Program-made: the position numbers and the translations under genes
Shown: positions 11,065 through 21,410 of the stretch, one piece after another
How positions within the stretch are numbered: position 1 is the first letter of the stretch
Layout of the letters: each line of letters opens with the position of its first letter
Notes under the pieces: model-generated
Database searches by the model: none
What the model was told of the DNA's origin: nothing
The model's input: only the letters and a program-made list of their open reading frames with translations
Source: Blasia pusilla
Taxonomy: Eukaryota > Marchantiophyta > Marchantiopsida > Blasiales
Assembly (NCBI GenBank): GCA_050084515.1
Contig: CM114273.1
Location: 20,584,001-20,648,000, forward strand
Direction of reading: 5' to 3'
DNA: 64,000 nucleotides

Positions 11065-12179
11065 AGCAAGAAGATACTTACGTGTTCATGGCATGCATTG
11101 CCATCTCCACCGTTGCCATGTGAATGGATGAAGGACCACTGCCTTCACGCAAAAATGTGCCTCCAAGGAGTTGGGCCGCTCCTATGCAAACTTGGTCCAC
11201 GCCATGAACCTGTAATTTCCATCCCAGATGAAGAAATACAGATTCCTCATCCAGCTGAATTCCGTGCCCTCTACTTGCCTTCTGAAATCCTGGTCTCTCA
11301 TCCTCCAGAATGTGTCGAGCTTATCCAAGTCCTCCTCCGTAACCACGGCTTGGGTTCCATGCTCGTCGTAAGGCTGAACATACAAGGGAGGAAAGTTGTC
11401 GACGTAGGATGCTGTCGCCGCCGATTGTTTAAGCTTCGCGATGTCCTCGTCGGACTGAATTTCGCGGACCGGGACAAGATCAATAAGCTACACTGAATTC
11501 CCAATGAATTGCAATTCACATAATTCAAAAAACCTAGATCCTCTCTTACCCGCTCAAAAATTGGGTCGGTTTCTTGACCAGCCAACTTGTCTAAGACGGC
11601 AGCTGGCAAATCGACTGGGAACTCGTCGATCCGATAGAGATCGATGTCTTGCGCCCGGCTTGGAGACGAGAAGGACTCCTCTCCAGCTTCTTCGGCAATG
11701 TCCACCATCTCCTCGCTGGCGGTCCTCATGACCTCATCGTCCGTGATTTGAACTTCTGGCATTTTCGCTATGTTGATTGTGTCCCCGGACTTCATCGGGG
11801 ACATTTCCCGCATCTCAACACTTTCGGTTGGACGGGCAGGGCTGTCGTCAATGGCTATCGCTTTTTCCCTCCTCGCTTTAGCCAATTCTGCTCTCCTCAC
11901 CGACGCGTCCAGACGCTTCTTTTCTCTCTTTTTGTCGGCGATCCTTTTTTTCAAGGCCTGCGACGTCTCAGCCTCTGCGTTCTGTCTATCAAGCGTCTCT
12001 TGAACACGTCTCGCAAGAAGCTCCTGGTTGTGCATCTCCCCTTCCCTTTCTTGCACCTCGATTTCCTGTTGCCTAATTTCATTTGCCGAACGAGGCCCTG
12101 GAGATGTTGACGCAGGAGTCCTAATGGACTTTGGAGTGAAGCTCCCAGACTTGTTTGCTTGAGATTTTTTCCTCGTCAT

Positions 12180-13467
12180 TTTCCCCGAAAATGCCTCCAC
12201 CTATGTCCACGATGAATCGCTTGATCAGTCGCCTGTCTAATGTCGAGATGAGTCGCCTTGATGGGTAGCTCGAATCGTCTCGCGATCGTTCAGTCAAACC
12301 GTCTCGCTCTCGTTCCCTCGTATCGACTCGCCATGACTCGCCATGTGAAACGCCCCTTGGTATCTGATCAGCTGCTACGCGGGAGCGAGAGGAATGGAGA
12401 TCGCAAAATGAGAAACCGGAAATGAGTGATTTCTGCCCTATTTATACTTTTCTAGCCGTTGGGCTGATCGTTGGGTCTCGTCGTCCTTTCGACGGCGACG
12501 TGCCGGCCGTTACGGAAGTCCAGACGCGAAAAATGGCAACCCGTCGGAGTCCGACAGGTTGCGCGCCTCTGCCGTCTTGGGAAGATAATGCAAGGTGTGC
12601 GAGCAACCCGTCGGAGACCGACGGGTTGAGCGCCTCCGCCGTCTTCGGACAAGAACGCGAGGTACCCGCGCAACCCGTCGGAGACCAACAAGTTGCGCGC
12701 CTCCGCCGTCTTCGGACAAGAACGGGGCGTACCCGTGCAACCCGTGGAGACCAACATGTTGCGCGCCTCCGGCGTCTTTGGACAAGAACGGGACGTACCC
12801 GCGCAATCCGTTGGAGACCCTTGGGTTGCACGCTTCCCTCGTCAAGGGTTAACAACGCGGGCTTCCCGCGCAACTCGTCGGAGTCCGACAGGTTGCACAC
12901 TTCCTTCATGTAAGCGAAACAAGGCGAGGCCCTTACGCAACCCGTCGGAGGGCAACGGGTTGCACGCCTCGTCGTCTTTGGGCAAATAGGTGCGGCACCC
13001 GCCGAACTCGTCGGGAACAGAGGGTTTGCACGCCTCCGGCATCTTCGGGCAAGAAGGAGAGGTATCCGAACAAGTTGTCGGAAAGCGACGGGTTGCCAAC
13101 TTCGACCATGTTTGCATTTGAAGGTAAGGCAGAAGCGTGCAACCCCTCCGAAGCCGACGGGTTGCAGGCTTCGCTTAGCTTGGGTTAATTGTTGAGTTAC
13201 CAGGACTCCGACGGGTTCCAACAAAATGAAGTGTGCTTCGCAACCCACGTCTCTGCTTCCCAAATCCGGTAACACATTTCAACAGAATTGAATCTGTTGC
13301 AACAGAATTGGATCCATTGTGTCAGACAATGTCACCTACCGAACTTCATCTTGTCAGTAAAAATCTGTCAGGAGTATCTGTTTTCCTATTCACTATAAAT
13401 TAAAAATTCTCATTCTCATTCTGACTCTTTCTCATTCTCACCCTCCTCCCGTACGAAAATTTTGGGA
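12180..13467. promoter_or_regulatory. E1 divergent promoter region with two TATA boxes and palindrome cluster
   Basis: The two genes start back to back. For the leftward gene, TATAAATA on the minus strand (12,439-12,446) lies about 260 bp before its ATG. For the rightward transposase, TATAAAT (13,394-13,400) lies about 70 bp before its ATG. Both boxes recur at matching places in E2b, E4 and E7; E3 keeps only the transposase-side box. Between them, 12,535-13,235 holds about a dozen palindromes with half site CAACCCGTCGG, spaced 50-80 bp apart. A role of the palindromes as binding sites for an element-encoded protein is inference. Confidence 0.65.
12535..13235. repeat. Palindrome cluster between the E1 genes
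   Basis: The repeats run from 12,536 to 13,225 with half site GCAACCCGTCGGAG and its complement. Most have one or two mismatched arm positions; some arms are GGAGACCGAC rather than GGAGTCCGAC. Spacers share CGCGCCTCCGCCGTCTTCGG. Lack of stop codons in the repeats creates long open frames on both strands (to about 277 codons) that are not genes. Confidence 0.85.
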
Positions 13468-16400
13468 ATGGATAATTATGTGAAGCTCACTTGTGGCATT
13501 CATCTGGCAGCCCTTCCTCAATCAGAAATCATTCGACCGCAAGCTCGTGAGTCTTTCATAGCAGTGGATGAAAATTTTCTCTCTGTTCGATTTCTTCTCC
13601 AAATTGGAACCATTTTTGTATCCAAAGATGTTAGGGTGGACGGTACGGAAGACATAATAGGTGAGAGCAGTCCGACCAAAGTGATGCAGATCAGTAAAGT
13701 ATGGAATCTCCTACCTCTAGCAAATGGTCAATACAGAGTTTACGGCCTGCCCCTGAATTCGTCTGTTTCCCAAGTAGACGGTGAAGAATTTCCTAGTGCT
13801 ACGAGCTCTACGTTTGCAACTCCTAGCTCAGTAGATCCGGCTTCGACTCCAACTTCACACGCTCGTATCAATGTTGTTCTTCATGAAGAGATTCCGGATG
13901 TTATCAACCTTAGTGGATCTGCGGGACACCAACGCGGCCCTCTGTCCGCCTACTCGTTCCTCTTACGAGTATCAGGAAATAGTTTGCTTTCGTCTCTGGC
14001 CTTGAAAATGTTCAAGCACATTCTTGTCGACGAGCTGGCACCCACGTATGATGGTAATTGCATTTTTGAGTTGCCTCCACTTGCTGCTCCTGCTCAAAAG
14101 AAAGATGGAGGACGCCTGAAGGGTATGGACATAAAGTCTGATTGTCATCGATGGTGCAGGCTTCAACGGACTAGTGCTTCAATTCCATATGGTCCTTGGA
14201 TTGTCTCCCGCCGCCAATGCGTGGGAGCCTTGGAGTGTAGAAGTCCAGCATGCTCGTATCTAGAGCGCAACGGGCGAGTCAATACGTCGCAATTCCCCCC
14301 CAAGAATGCTGAAACTCCATACGAGGTCGGTGCCACCATACCGCCGGGAGGCCATCGATGTCCTCATTGTCAGGCATCGCCCTTCTGCATTGGAGCATGT
14401 CCTGCATACATATTTTTCATTGTCTACGACTTGGGCTCCACGTCAGAGTACACAAGGATGGCAGTTCATGTTGGCTCCCACACTCATCCTGTGACTGATG
14501 CAATTCAGAGACACATCAAGGAGGATGTGGCGAAGAAAGTTGCCGAGGTCTACAGAAACTCTCCGGGTTCAAAGCCCGGAGTGATCAAGCTCACAACGAC
14601 ATCAAAAATTTGTGAACAATTGCTTGGAATCCTTAGAAAGGGGGAGATCACGGCGGCTGAGGAGAAACAACTGTGGGAAAATCTCGCATTTTTGGCTGAG
14701 CCTGAATGCTTCCGGAATTTGCTGCGTCAAATACAAGTTCTGGATGGAAAGACGGCCGAAATGGATGCCATTGCCATAATCAAGGCCAACTCCAGATTTC
14801 CATTCATTCAGAGATGGCAGTTCATGGGCCAAGGAGGCGAGGGATCCAGGGCCTATGTCTTCAAAATGTCAACCACAGGTCCGTCGAGTGGCCTTGATCT
14901 TATAGATCGAATGAGGGAAGGGGAAGATCTTTACGGCAGTTGGGTAAGCTTTGATATTTGCTACAGAGTGTTGAACGGATGGTTGACGATGGGTGCTCAT
15001 GTTTATGACCATGTGGAGAAGGGACTCAAAACTATATTTGTGTGTGAAGTAAAGGCATAAGACGTTGGCAGTTTGATGATGTGATGGTTACTCTTATTGG
15101 AGGTGGTGAAGGAAAACAAAAGGCCACCTCCGGAAATTTATGGGTTCATGGCGGACAATGCACAACCTGGATGGATTGCTATCCGGGAAGTGTTCTGGGG
15201 TGGAGAGGTTCAACCGGAGAGGGAAAGGTCGGATGCTTTCCATTGGCAACAGTCTGTGACCCGGTACACCAAATCTTGCATCAAGGAGAATAAGAGGACA
15301 GAGCATGTGACTCTACTCCAACGCTGCAAGGACAACAATACCTTGAAGCAGGCCATGGAATGCCAGGAAGAACTTCATGGGTGGTGGAGGAAGCATGCGA
15401 TTGAGGGGAAGTACAAAGAGTTGTGCTCTTGGTTGAGTTGGTGGACTGTACGTATGACACAATGGGGAAACTTCATGCAGCAGGTGAGTTCACTATTTTG
15501 TCTTGTCAAGCTCACGCTGAGAATTGTTTGTAAAGTTGCAGCTCAAGTTGAGAAGCGTGGGAACTATAGGGATTTCAAACCGAAAAAACCAAGCAAGCTG
15601 TCGGATGCGACGGGTTGCTTGAGTGTGCAACCCGACGGGTTGCATCCAGAATTTGGTGCAACCCGAGTGTGCAACCCGACGGAAGCCGACAGGTCGCAGA
15701 GTTGTTCATGGGATGCCTCGGCCTTGCAACCCGTCTGAATCCGACGGGTTGCAGTAGGTGGGTTTAGGGTTGCAACAAGTCGAGACCCGACGGGTCGCAG
15801 AGTCGTTCATAGGATTCCTTGGCCTTGCAACCCGTCTGGTTCCGACAAGTAGCTTATGTCTTTGACTGCTGAGTTATTTTCGTTCCCTTCTAACATTGCC
15901 GTTGTTGCAGGGATTGAACGTTCATGAAAATGCCCTCTGCCCCAATACAAGTGGAGCAGAAAGTGTTCATTCCTCCTGGAGGTCGTCACAAGCATGCCAA
16001 CGAATTTCACTTGTGGAGGCATGCCAACAAGACCAGGCAAGAGCAATGCTACAGTCTGCAGCATCCCATATCTTCCTCACAAAAGGCATAACAAAAGGAA
16101 GGGGGCCGTCGATCTACGAGCTCTATGTCAGGGCGGCTGTGAGATCTGGTGATGAAAAAATGTACGTGGAAGCCTTCAACCGGTGCGTAGCTGGAACTCC
16201 CCTTGAGCAAGACGCACACATTGGTGGGGATATTCGTGGGCGGGTTTCAAGACGTCCCATACAGATGGTGGTAGAGCAGTCCGAACGAGACTCGTGGAGA
16301 CCAGATAAGTATCTTGACTTCAGGCAGGTGAAGAGGCAACATCGAGGAACGAATCCGGTGATTGATTTGGATGAGGAAATTACGCCGCCTAGGTATTCAG

Positions 16401-17414
16401 GGACCCTGGACCCGTCCCAAATCTGTGATGGAGTTACTTCTCCAAAATCAGTGAATGTTTTATTTCAAAAGCCCTCCGTTGCTGGAAGTTCGCAACATCC
16501 GGTCGGTGGGATGGTTCAACAATATGGGATTCCGGTTATGGAGGTGGATTGCAACCTAAAACGGTGGCATATATCTCGGAGCAACCCATGACATGGACCC
16601 ACCTACAGGGCAGGATCTGATGGCATTAGGAGAGCATGCGGCACTTTCCTAAATAAGAATCGCATACAAGGATGGGACGACCTTTGCGCCTAGGTTTTGG
16701 GGACTCAAAACCTTTGATCGTTTCACGAGGACCGGGGATCAATTGAAGTACTTCTTCTGCTCAAATGAATCTTGCGCTTTCCGGAAGTCTTATCCGGCTG
16801 CCATTGGAGCTCCGGGGAATACCCCCACGATTTGGCCCATGGCCGCAAGTACGAACTGCACTCAAGAAGAAGTGGACAATCTTACGAGTGTCGGTTTCAG
16901 ACTCGTAGACGGGGGAATTTTGGAGCATGTTCGCATTACAGAGACCTTCGCATTTCGTATTCAACCCAAGATTGATGTCAACATATACCCGGAGAAGGTG
17001 GATGATCTCAATCCACTATTTCTGTTTGAGTCTAGAAATGGGATGACGAGAAACAAAATGTGTAGGCCAACGGTGGAGAGAGCAAAGCGAATTGCATCAG
17101 CTCGGGAGGCAAAAATGGAGATCATCGCCATGAAAGATGTCTTGAGTGGCAATGGAATAGGAAGGATGTATTGGGTCAGAACAACATCAAATTCAAGTGT
17201 CACACGGGTGTATGTGGTGCACATCTGTTGCGTTCCCACATGTTCATGTGATGACTTTGTCCAAAGAGAGACAAGTGGCAAAAGGTATTTCCCTTGTAAG
17301 CACATGTACTATGTGTTGCTGGTAGTTTTAAGAGAGACGGAGGTAGGAGTAGGAATCCACCAACCAATTCTATCCCTCAAAGAAGTGCGAAGTATTTTAA
17401 ACAAACCACTTTGA
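13468..17414 (+). pseudogene. E1 MULE-like transposase (WRKY/GCM1-type finger, DDE core, SWIM), one intron, inactivated
   Basis: The ATG at 13,468 (MDNYVKLTCG) is conserved in all copies. Exon 1 is 13,468-15,483, the intron 15,484-15,910 and exon 2 15,911-17,414, about 1,170 residues in all. Domain order: Cys-rich segment with CPHC and GSHTHP (about 250-340), like the WRKY-GCM1 finger of Mutator transposases; DDE core with D in SFDICYRV (14,953), D in MADNAQ (15,154), the FHWQQSV motif, and E in SGAESVH (15,959), giving about D67D126E with the last acidic residue encoded after the intron; SWIM finger CSC-x15-CKH (17,241-17,303) near the end. This combination is that of MULE-type cut-and-paste transposases. 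Breaks: TAA at 15,058, TGA near 15,079, TGA at 16,589 and a frameshift near 16,670. Confidence 0.82.
15484..15910 (+). repeat. Transposase intron with palindromes
   Basis: The 427-bp intron has donor CAG|GTGAGT and acceptor TTGTTGCAG|G. It is phase 0, so MQQ joins GLNVHENA in frame. Five or so palindrome copies lie at 15,594-15,855, some overlapping. The intron falls between the second catalytic Asp and the catalytic Glu, so unspliced transcripts would give a core without its last catalytic residue. Confidence 0.8.
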
Positions 17415-17842
17415 GGATGCAAAATGAGGTTTTAGATTGTACTTTCATTTTTCAAGAACCTTCACTTTGAGCTTGAACTCTATCCAGCCCAGGGCAAATG
17501 GTAGATTGTTTCCAGACCTTGGATGGAAAAAGTGATTGATTCCACACTTATGATTCCACTGATTTTTCAGTTTTGTATATTTTGTGCAATTTGCAACGGG
17601 TCGGACTCAGATGGGTTGCCAAAATATGGAAGAGAAAAAAAAAACTGTGGGACTGCTTAATAACCGAACAAAAAAGTGCAAAAAAATTCACACAAAAAGT
17701 TTTCTCTCTTCAACCCAACGGAAACTCTCTTAAAAAAAAGTATCTATTTCGGTTGAAGGTAGTTTCCTCTCTCCTCTCTTCCTCTCTCCTCTCTCCTCTC
17801 TTCCTCTCTTCCTCTCTTCCTCTCCTCTTACCGCACCTCCTC
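17415..17842 (+). repeat. Transposase 3' flank and right terminus of E1
   Basis: After the TGA there are 428 bp to the element end. The stretch contains one palindrome remnant (17,588-17,617), A- and T-rich runs, and a pyrimidine block TCCTCTCTTCCTCTCTCC ending with CTCTTACCGCACCTC. The same 3' flank appears inverted at 46,989-47,389 and 56,005-56,397. This conservation between independent insertions fixes the terminus. Confidence 0.7.
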
Positions 17843-18302
17843 GCCGTCATAGTCACCGTCAACGGTCTGCCGTGGACGGTCAATTATCACCATAGACAAT
17901 CAACCGTCACCATCACCGGTCGGCTGTCACCATCAACGGTCAACCATCACCGTCAATGGCCCACCGTCCGTTATCCACCCTTTGGTTGCCATTCCCGCGG
18001 TTACGAAATGGAGGGTCTTCCACGACGTTCGTTGATTCTCTAACTGGCATCGCCACCACGTACTTTGTTTTGGCCGCCACCGTCATCACAGTTTCGTCAT
18101 CAACCAGTGATGGCAGATGACCTCCGTTTATGGTGTTGTGATTTCATGCTGCTAAGTTGGGATTGGTAGCCGCTCGACGACGATCGAGTACTGTGCCATG
18201 ACGCTTGTAGCCGCAACACGCCGCCGATTGCCGCGCCGTGCCGCTTGTGGCCGCACCGCACCGTCTCGATCGCGAAGCCGCACCGTCATTGTGGATCAAA
18301 GT

Positions 18303-18827
18303 GTGGGTTTATTGTTGATTGAGGAGGGTATGCCGCTGAGTGCCGCATCCCACCATTGAGGGCCATGCCGCCTGCAATGCCGCACCATTCCATTAGAACC
18401 GCACTGTCTATCGAGGAGTTTTGAGCAACGTCAGTACTGGAGGAGTATGACTTGTTGGTTGGAGGAGTTTAGGTGGAGTTGGGGTTGAAGTTTGCAATTT
18501 TTGAGGAGCGACATCGATATTTGTTGAGGTTACCCATTCTGGTCCTTTACCCTGCAAGTGTGAGGGATTCTGGGATTTGGGTAATTTATTTAGGGATATT
18601 GGGTGTTTGTATGCTGAGAGCATCATTTATGTATGTAGTTTAGGGGACATAGACCTGTGTGGGATGTCCGGAGTTGAGGGTAGGTTTTCGATGAGATGAT
18701 AGCCTGGTTGATTTGCCGCACCACACCGCTTATTGCAGCACGTTATACTCTCGGGGAGGGAGAGTGTAGATTGAGTGCCGCATGTTTGGGATGATTGATT
18801 GAGGGATTACTAGCGAGACGAGAGTGA
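18303..18827 (+). other. G1 leader, no gene seen
   Basis: This GT-rich sequence lies between the repeated leader segment and the gag frame. I see no tRNA-complementary primer site or clear LTR end. It is probably untranslated leader or an N-terminal gag part decayed beyond recognition. Confidence 0.4.
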
Positions 18828-20330
18828 TTGGGTGAGAGGGGCACGAGGGTCATCACGGCATCCGTTCGGGACTTTGAGAGGCGAGGTGGTGAACCCGAGA
18901 GTAGCTCTAGAGGTTTTAGGTGGAGTGGCGCGAGGTTCCGAGGGTCTCCACGTGAGGGACCACCTCGACCTCCTTTTGTGTCATCATCAGACAAGGAGGA
19001 GGGTGTAGAGGAGTTTGTGAGCACATCGCTACACATTGTGAGTGGTCCTACCAGTTGGGCGTACAAGATAGACGACCGGGGTAGAGGACCACGTAGGTTT
19101 TCAGGTGCAGTAGGTACGATTGAGTTGCATGATTTCATAGTAGAGTTTAGGAGTTGGTGCGACTCCCTGCGGACCAAGAACTCTAGAGAGTTCAACCCAT
19201 TTATAGCATGGAACGGTATGTTCCAAGATTTTAGAGGTGGAGATTACCATGAGTTCTCTCAGAGATATGCACGTGAGATCAAGGCGTGGAGACTCTACTA
19301 TGACCCACATTATGTCTCATGGATGAAGCCGTTCCCAGATTAGGAGGAGGAGTCAGGAGAGGCTATTTCCTCTTCCACTAGTGACGTTTTAGGAGGGGTC
19401 ACTCGCACGGGAGCAGTTGCACCGTCTAGTCGGGTGCGTCCCAGGTTCAACCATGTGGTTGAGTTCTTTGCTGAGTTGAGGGCGAGCTACCAAGGGGTAC
19501 GGACGGAGAAGTTGCGGAGCATCCACGACTTCCTGAGGCACCCGGGTGAGAGTTTGCGTGAGGCTTATACTCGCTTGCACCGGTTGATCAACGTCACTCA
19601 AGGGATGACATAGGCTCAGGCTATCGAGTCATGGTACGCGATGCTGGACTGGACCCTGCGGACATGGGTGTTGGAGGGGGTGCTTCTTATGAAAACCTCC
19701 CCTACGTTGAGAGATGTTTTTAGGACCGCCGAGAACATTGAGCACAACATGGCGGAGGAGAGTGTAGCCACCATGGGTTCTCGACGAGAGCAGTCACGAT
19801 TGTCTGCACCACCTGTGCAGCAACGTGGACTTCGAGATAGGTCCACTGTGGCACCACAAGCTCAGGGGGGATACCGGGAGGCCATGCCATAGGGACATGC
19901 ACCTTCATATGCACCTTAGTAGCAGCCGCCTACTTTTACTTGTTGGTCATGTGGTGGAGCCCATCATCAGCGCGATTGTACTCGTCAGGGTCATGGACGT
20001 GTGCCTCAGCATGGAGGAGGAGATGGTACTGCACCAAGAGGTTGTCAGTGTGACTATTGTCAGAGGTATGGTCATACACGTGCCAAGTGTTTCAATTTGC
20101 ATCCTGAGTTACGTCCGGACCGAGGGCTAGAGAGGGCACCAGAGCGAGTAGCTGGTCGGGGTGGGCTAGAGATCGTGCACTAGATGGTCCCGTTGGGAGA
20201 TGAGGAGTTGCAGTTGCCCGACAGGGTGGTGGAGCTGCCGGTGGAGGAGGTAGAGTACCACCACCTAGACGCGCTGAGGGAGACGCCGGATATGAGGCTG
20301 CGATGGCTGTTCAGATACAACAGCTACAGG
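18828..20330 (+). pseudogene. G1 gag with two zinc knuckles
   Basis: An acidic/basic N-terminus and a region SWAYKIDDRGRGPRRF lead to the Gypsy capsid core FLRHPGESLREAYTRLHRLI (about 19,530-19,590). Two CCHC knuckles follow: C-W-S-CGGAHHQRDC at 19,941-19,979 and CDYCQRYGHTRAKC at 20,049-20,090. Stops at about 19,340, 19,612, 19,890 and elsewhere interrupt the frame. The family role is capsid formation and RNA packaging. Confidence 0.75.
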
Positions 20331-20344
20331 AGTAGATTGCCGCT

Positions 20345-20957
20345 ATGGCATTGAGGTTACCCGATGCCGGATCCGTGGCATCGACATTGTATGGAGCAGC
20401 CAGAGATATGGAGGATCCTGCTTGGATGTGCGGGGTTGCCCAGATGGAGGCAGCCGCAGTTGTAACACATGGATCAGCCGCAGAGTTGGATCCACAGCAA
20501 GGGGAAACCAGGAAACAGACTAGGCTTCCTCAGTCTTTCACGTTTTTCGAGGCGATGAGGACCCCATCGATGGGCCTTGATCAGAGTTCCTGGAGAGTTG
20601 GTGATGTTGGTGTGCAGGCATGGAGGGTGATGGGAGAAGCGAGTGTAACAAACTCCTATTGTTGTTGACATGTGTCGAGCACGTTGTTGGGGGCGGCCAC
20701 CATTGTGTACCGCGCTCCTTTATTTTATGCTTACGATGTTATGACGTTGGGGGGTACGCCCGCCGAGGCTTTTCGGCTGGCCGCTACACTATGTGAGCGT
20801 GGAGTTGGAGTTCTTGCATCACGTTCAGAGGTGATTGCAGAGGAGATGATGGACCTGCCCTTGGAGCGGATGCTCGGGCCGTCCACGTCAGATTCATGGC
20901 AAGCTGCGACTACTAGGATGGCCGAGATACCCGCTAGATAGAGCGATAGAGCGTGCC
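20345..20957 (+). pseudogene. G1 gag-protease linker region
   Basis: Open but broken frames (20,345-20,668 and 20,672-20,941) lie between gag and the protease. They show no motif I recognise. Their position suggests they belong to the polyprotein. Confidence 0.45.
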
Positions 20958-21400
20958 ATGGCATCTCCTGGTGTTGTGTTGTTGGATAATCGAGGAGAGG
21001 TCTTCCAATTGGTGAGTCTTGGAGGTAGAGCTTTTAGTCCGCAGCGCATCTTGTTTGATTTAGGAGCGCAACCCCTGATGTTGGGAAAAGCGTCATTCAG
21101 AGGATTGGGCTTGACGAGAGCCGATGTGGAGCGTTGTCCATTTTGGATACAGACATCCTTGGATGGAGCGAGTACCACATAGTATATTGCCCGACAGGAG
21201 GTCGTGGTGAGGATTTGCCTGGGACATCCTACAGATGAGTGTGTGGTGCGAGCTAAGGCGATAGTGTCTGATGCAGAGTCCTAAGACGTCTTGGTTGGTG
21301 GAGCAGTGTTATACCCGATGGGGTTTTCCCTGGATTACTAGGAGGAGTTAGCGTCCTAGAGATCAAGATGGCAGTCAAGTGATGGGCGCCTTAGCTCATT
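20958..21400 (+). pseudogene. G1 aspartic protease-like domain, degenerate
   Basis: The frame 20,958-21,182 reads LFDLGAQPLMLG where retroviral-type proteases have D-S/T-G-A followed by hydrophobics; Leu replaces the expected Ser/Thr. The preceding GEVFQLVSLGGRAF and following FRGLGL are in the style of Ty3/Gypsy proteases. The call rests on one motif and its position after the zinc knuckles. Confidence 0.6.
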
Positions 21401-21410
21401 ACCCGTTCGA

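Larger units (their letters stand above)
7129..12179 (-). pseudogene. E1 ParB-like/DNA amino-methyltransferase gene, four exons, broken
   Basis: Exons by comparison with the other copies: 12,179-11,550, about 11,471-11,082, 10,135-8,129 and 7,641-7,129. The start is the ATG opening MTRKKSQANKSGSF, conserved in all copies. Exon 1 is charged and coiled-coil-like (RQQEIEVQEREGEMHNQELL). Exon 2 has DGNYRFMAW, where other copies have the ParB-like DGNHR. Exon 3 ends with LLIADLPSG, in the place of amino-methyltransferase motif IV (DPPY). Exon 4 has GDLVLDLVGLSGASIKGA then SGRNILCLEGRQELFDLC, matching motif I (DPFxGSG) and the following acidic strand. The IV-before-I order is that of the beta class. 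Damage: about 95 bp lost at the start of exon 2, acceptor of intron 2 lost (GTGCGG for GTGCAGG), frameshifts in exon 3, and two adjacent TAG codons in exon 4 where E2b has TGG CAT. Methylation of DNA is the family's reaction; activity here is unlikely. Confidence 0.72.
5331..17842. mobile_element. E1: near-complete 12.5-kb MULE-like DNA transposon with two divergent genes
   Basis: The left terminus GGGGGCTGGTATTCTGG recurs at 31,660 next to unrelated copia sequence. The right terminus, read inward as GAGGTGCGGTAAGAGG, recurs at 46,989 and 56,005 in other contexts, so both ends are fixed by comparison. Both ends run into a purine-rich block with GAGAGGAAGAGAGG, which serves as a loose inverted repeat. 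Inside are a leftward ParB-like/methyltransferase gene (12,179-7,129), a rightward transposase gene (13,468-17,414) and a shared promoter region. The flanks (Gypsy RNase H left, Gypsy leader right) do not show a matching target duplication. Several stops and a deletion make this copy non-autonomous. Confidence 0.8.

Noticed and set aside
12442-13275. Long open frames through the palindrome cluster (up to 277 codons)
   Set aside because: They arise because the repeats lack stops in several frames. Both strands are open at once, and the peptides are just repeats of QPVGxRRVA/NPSxSDGL.
18303-18827. Primer-binding site of Gypsy G1
   Set aside because: No stretch matching a tRNA 3' end could be identified with confidence, so LTR borders were not called.
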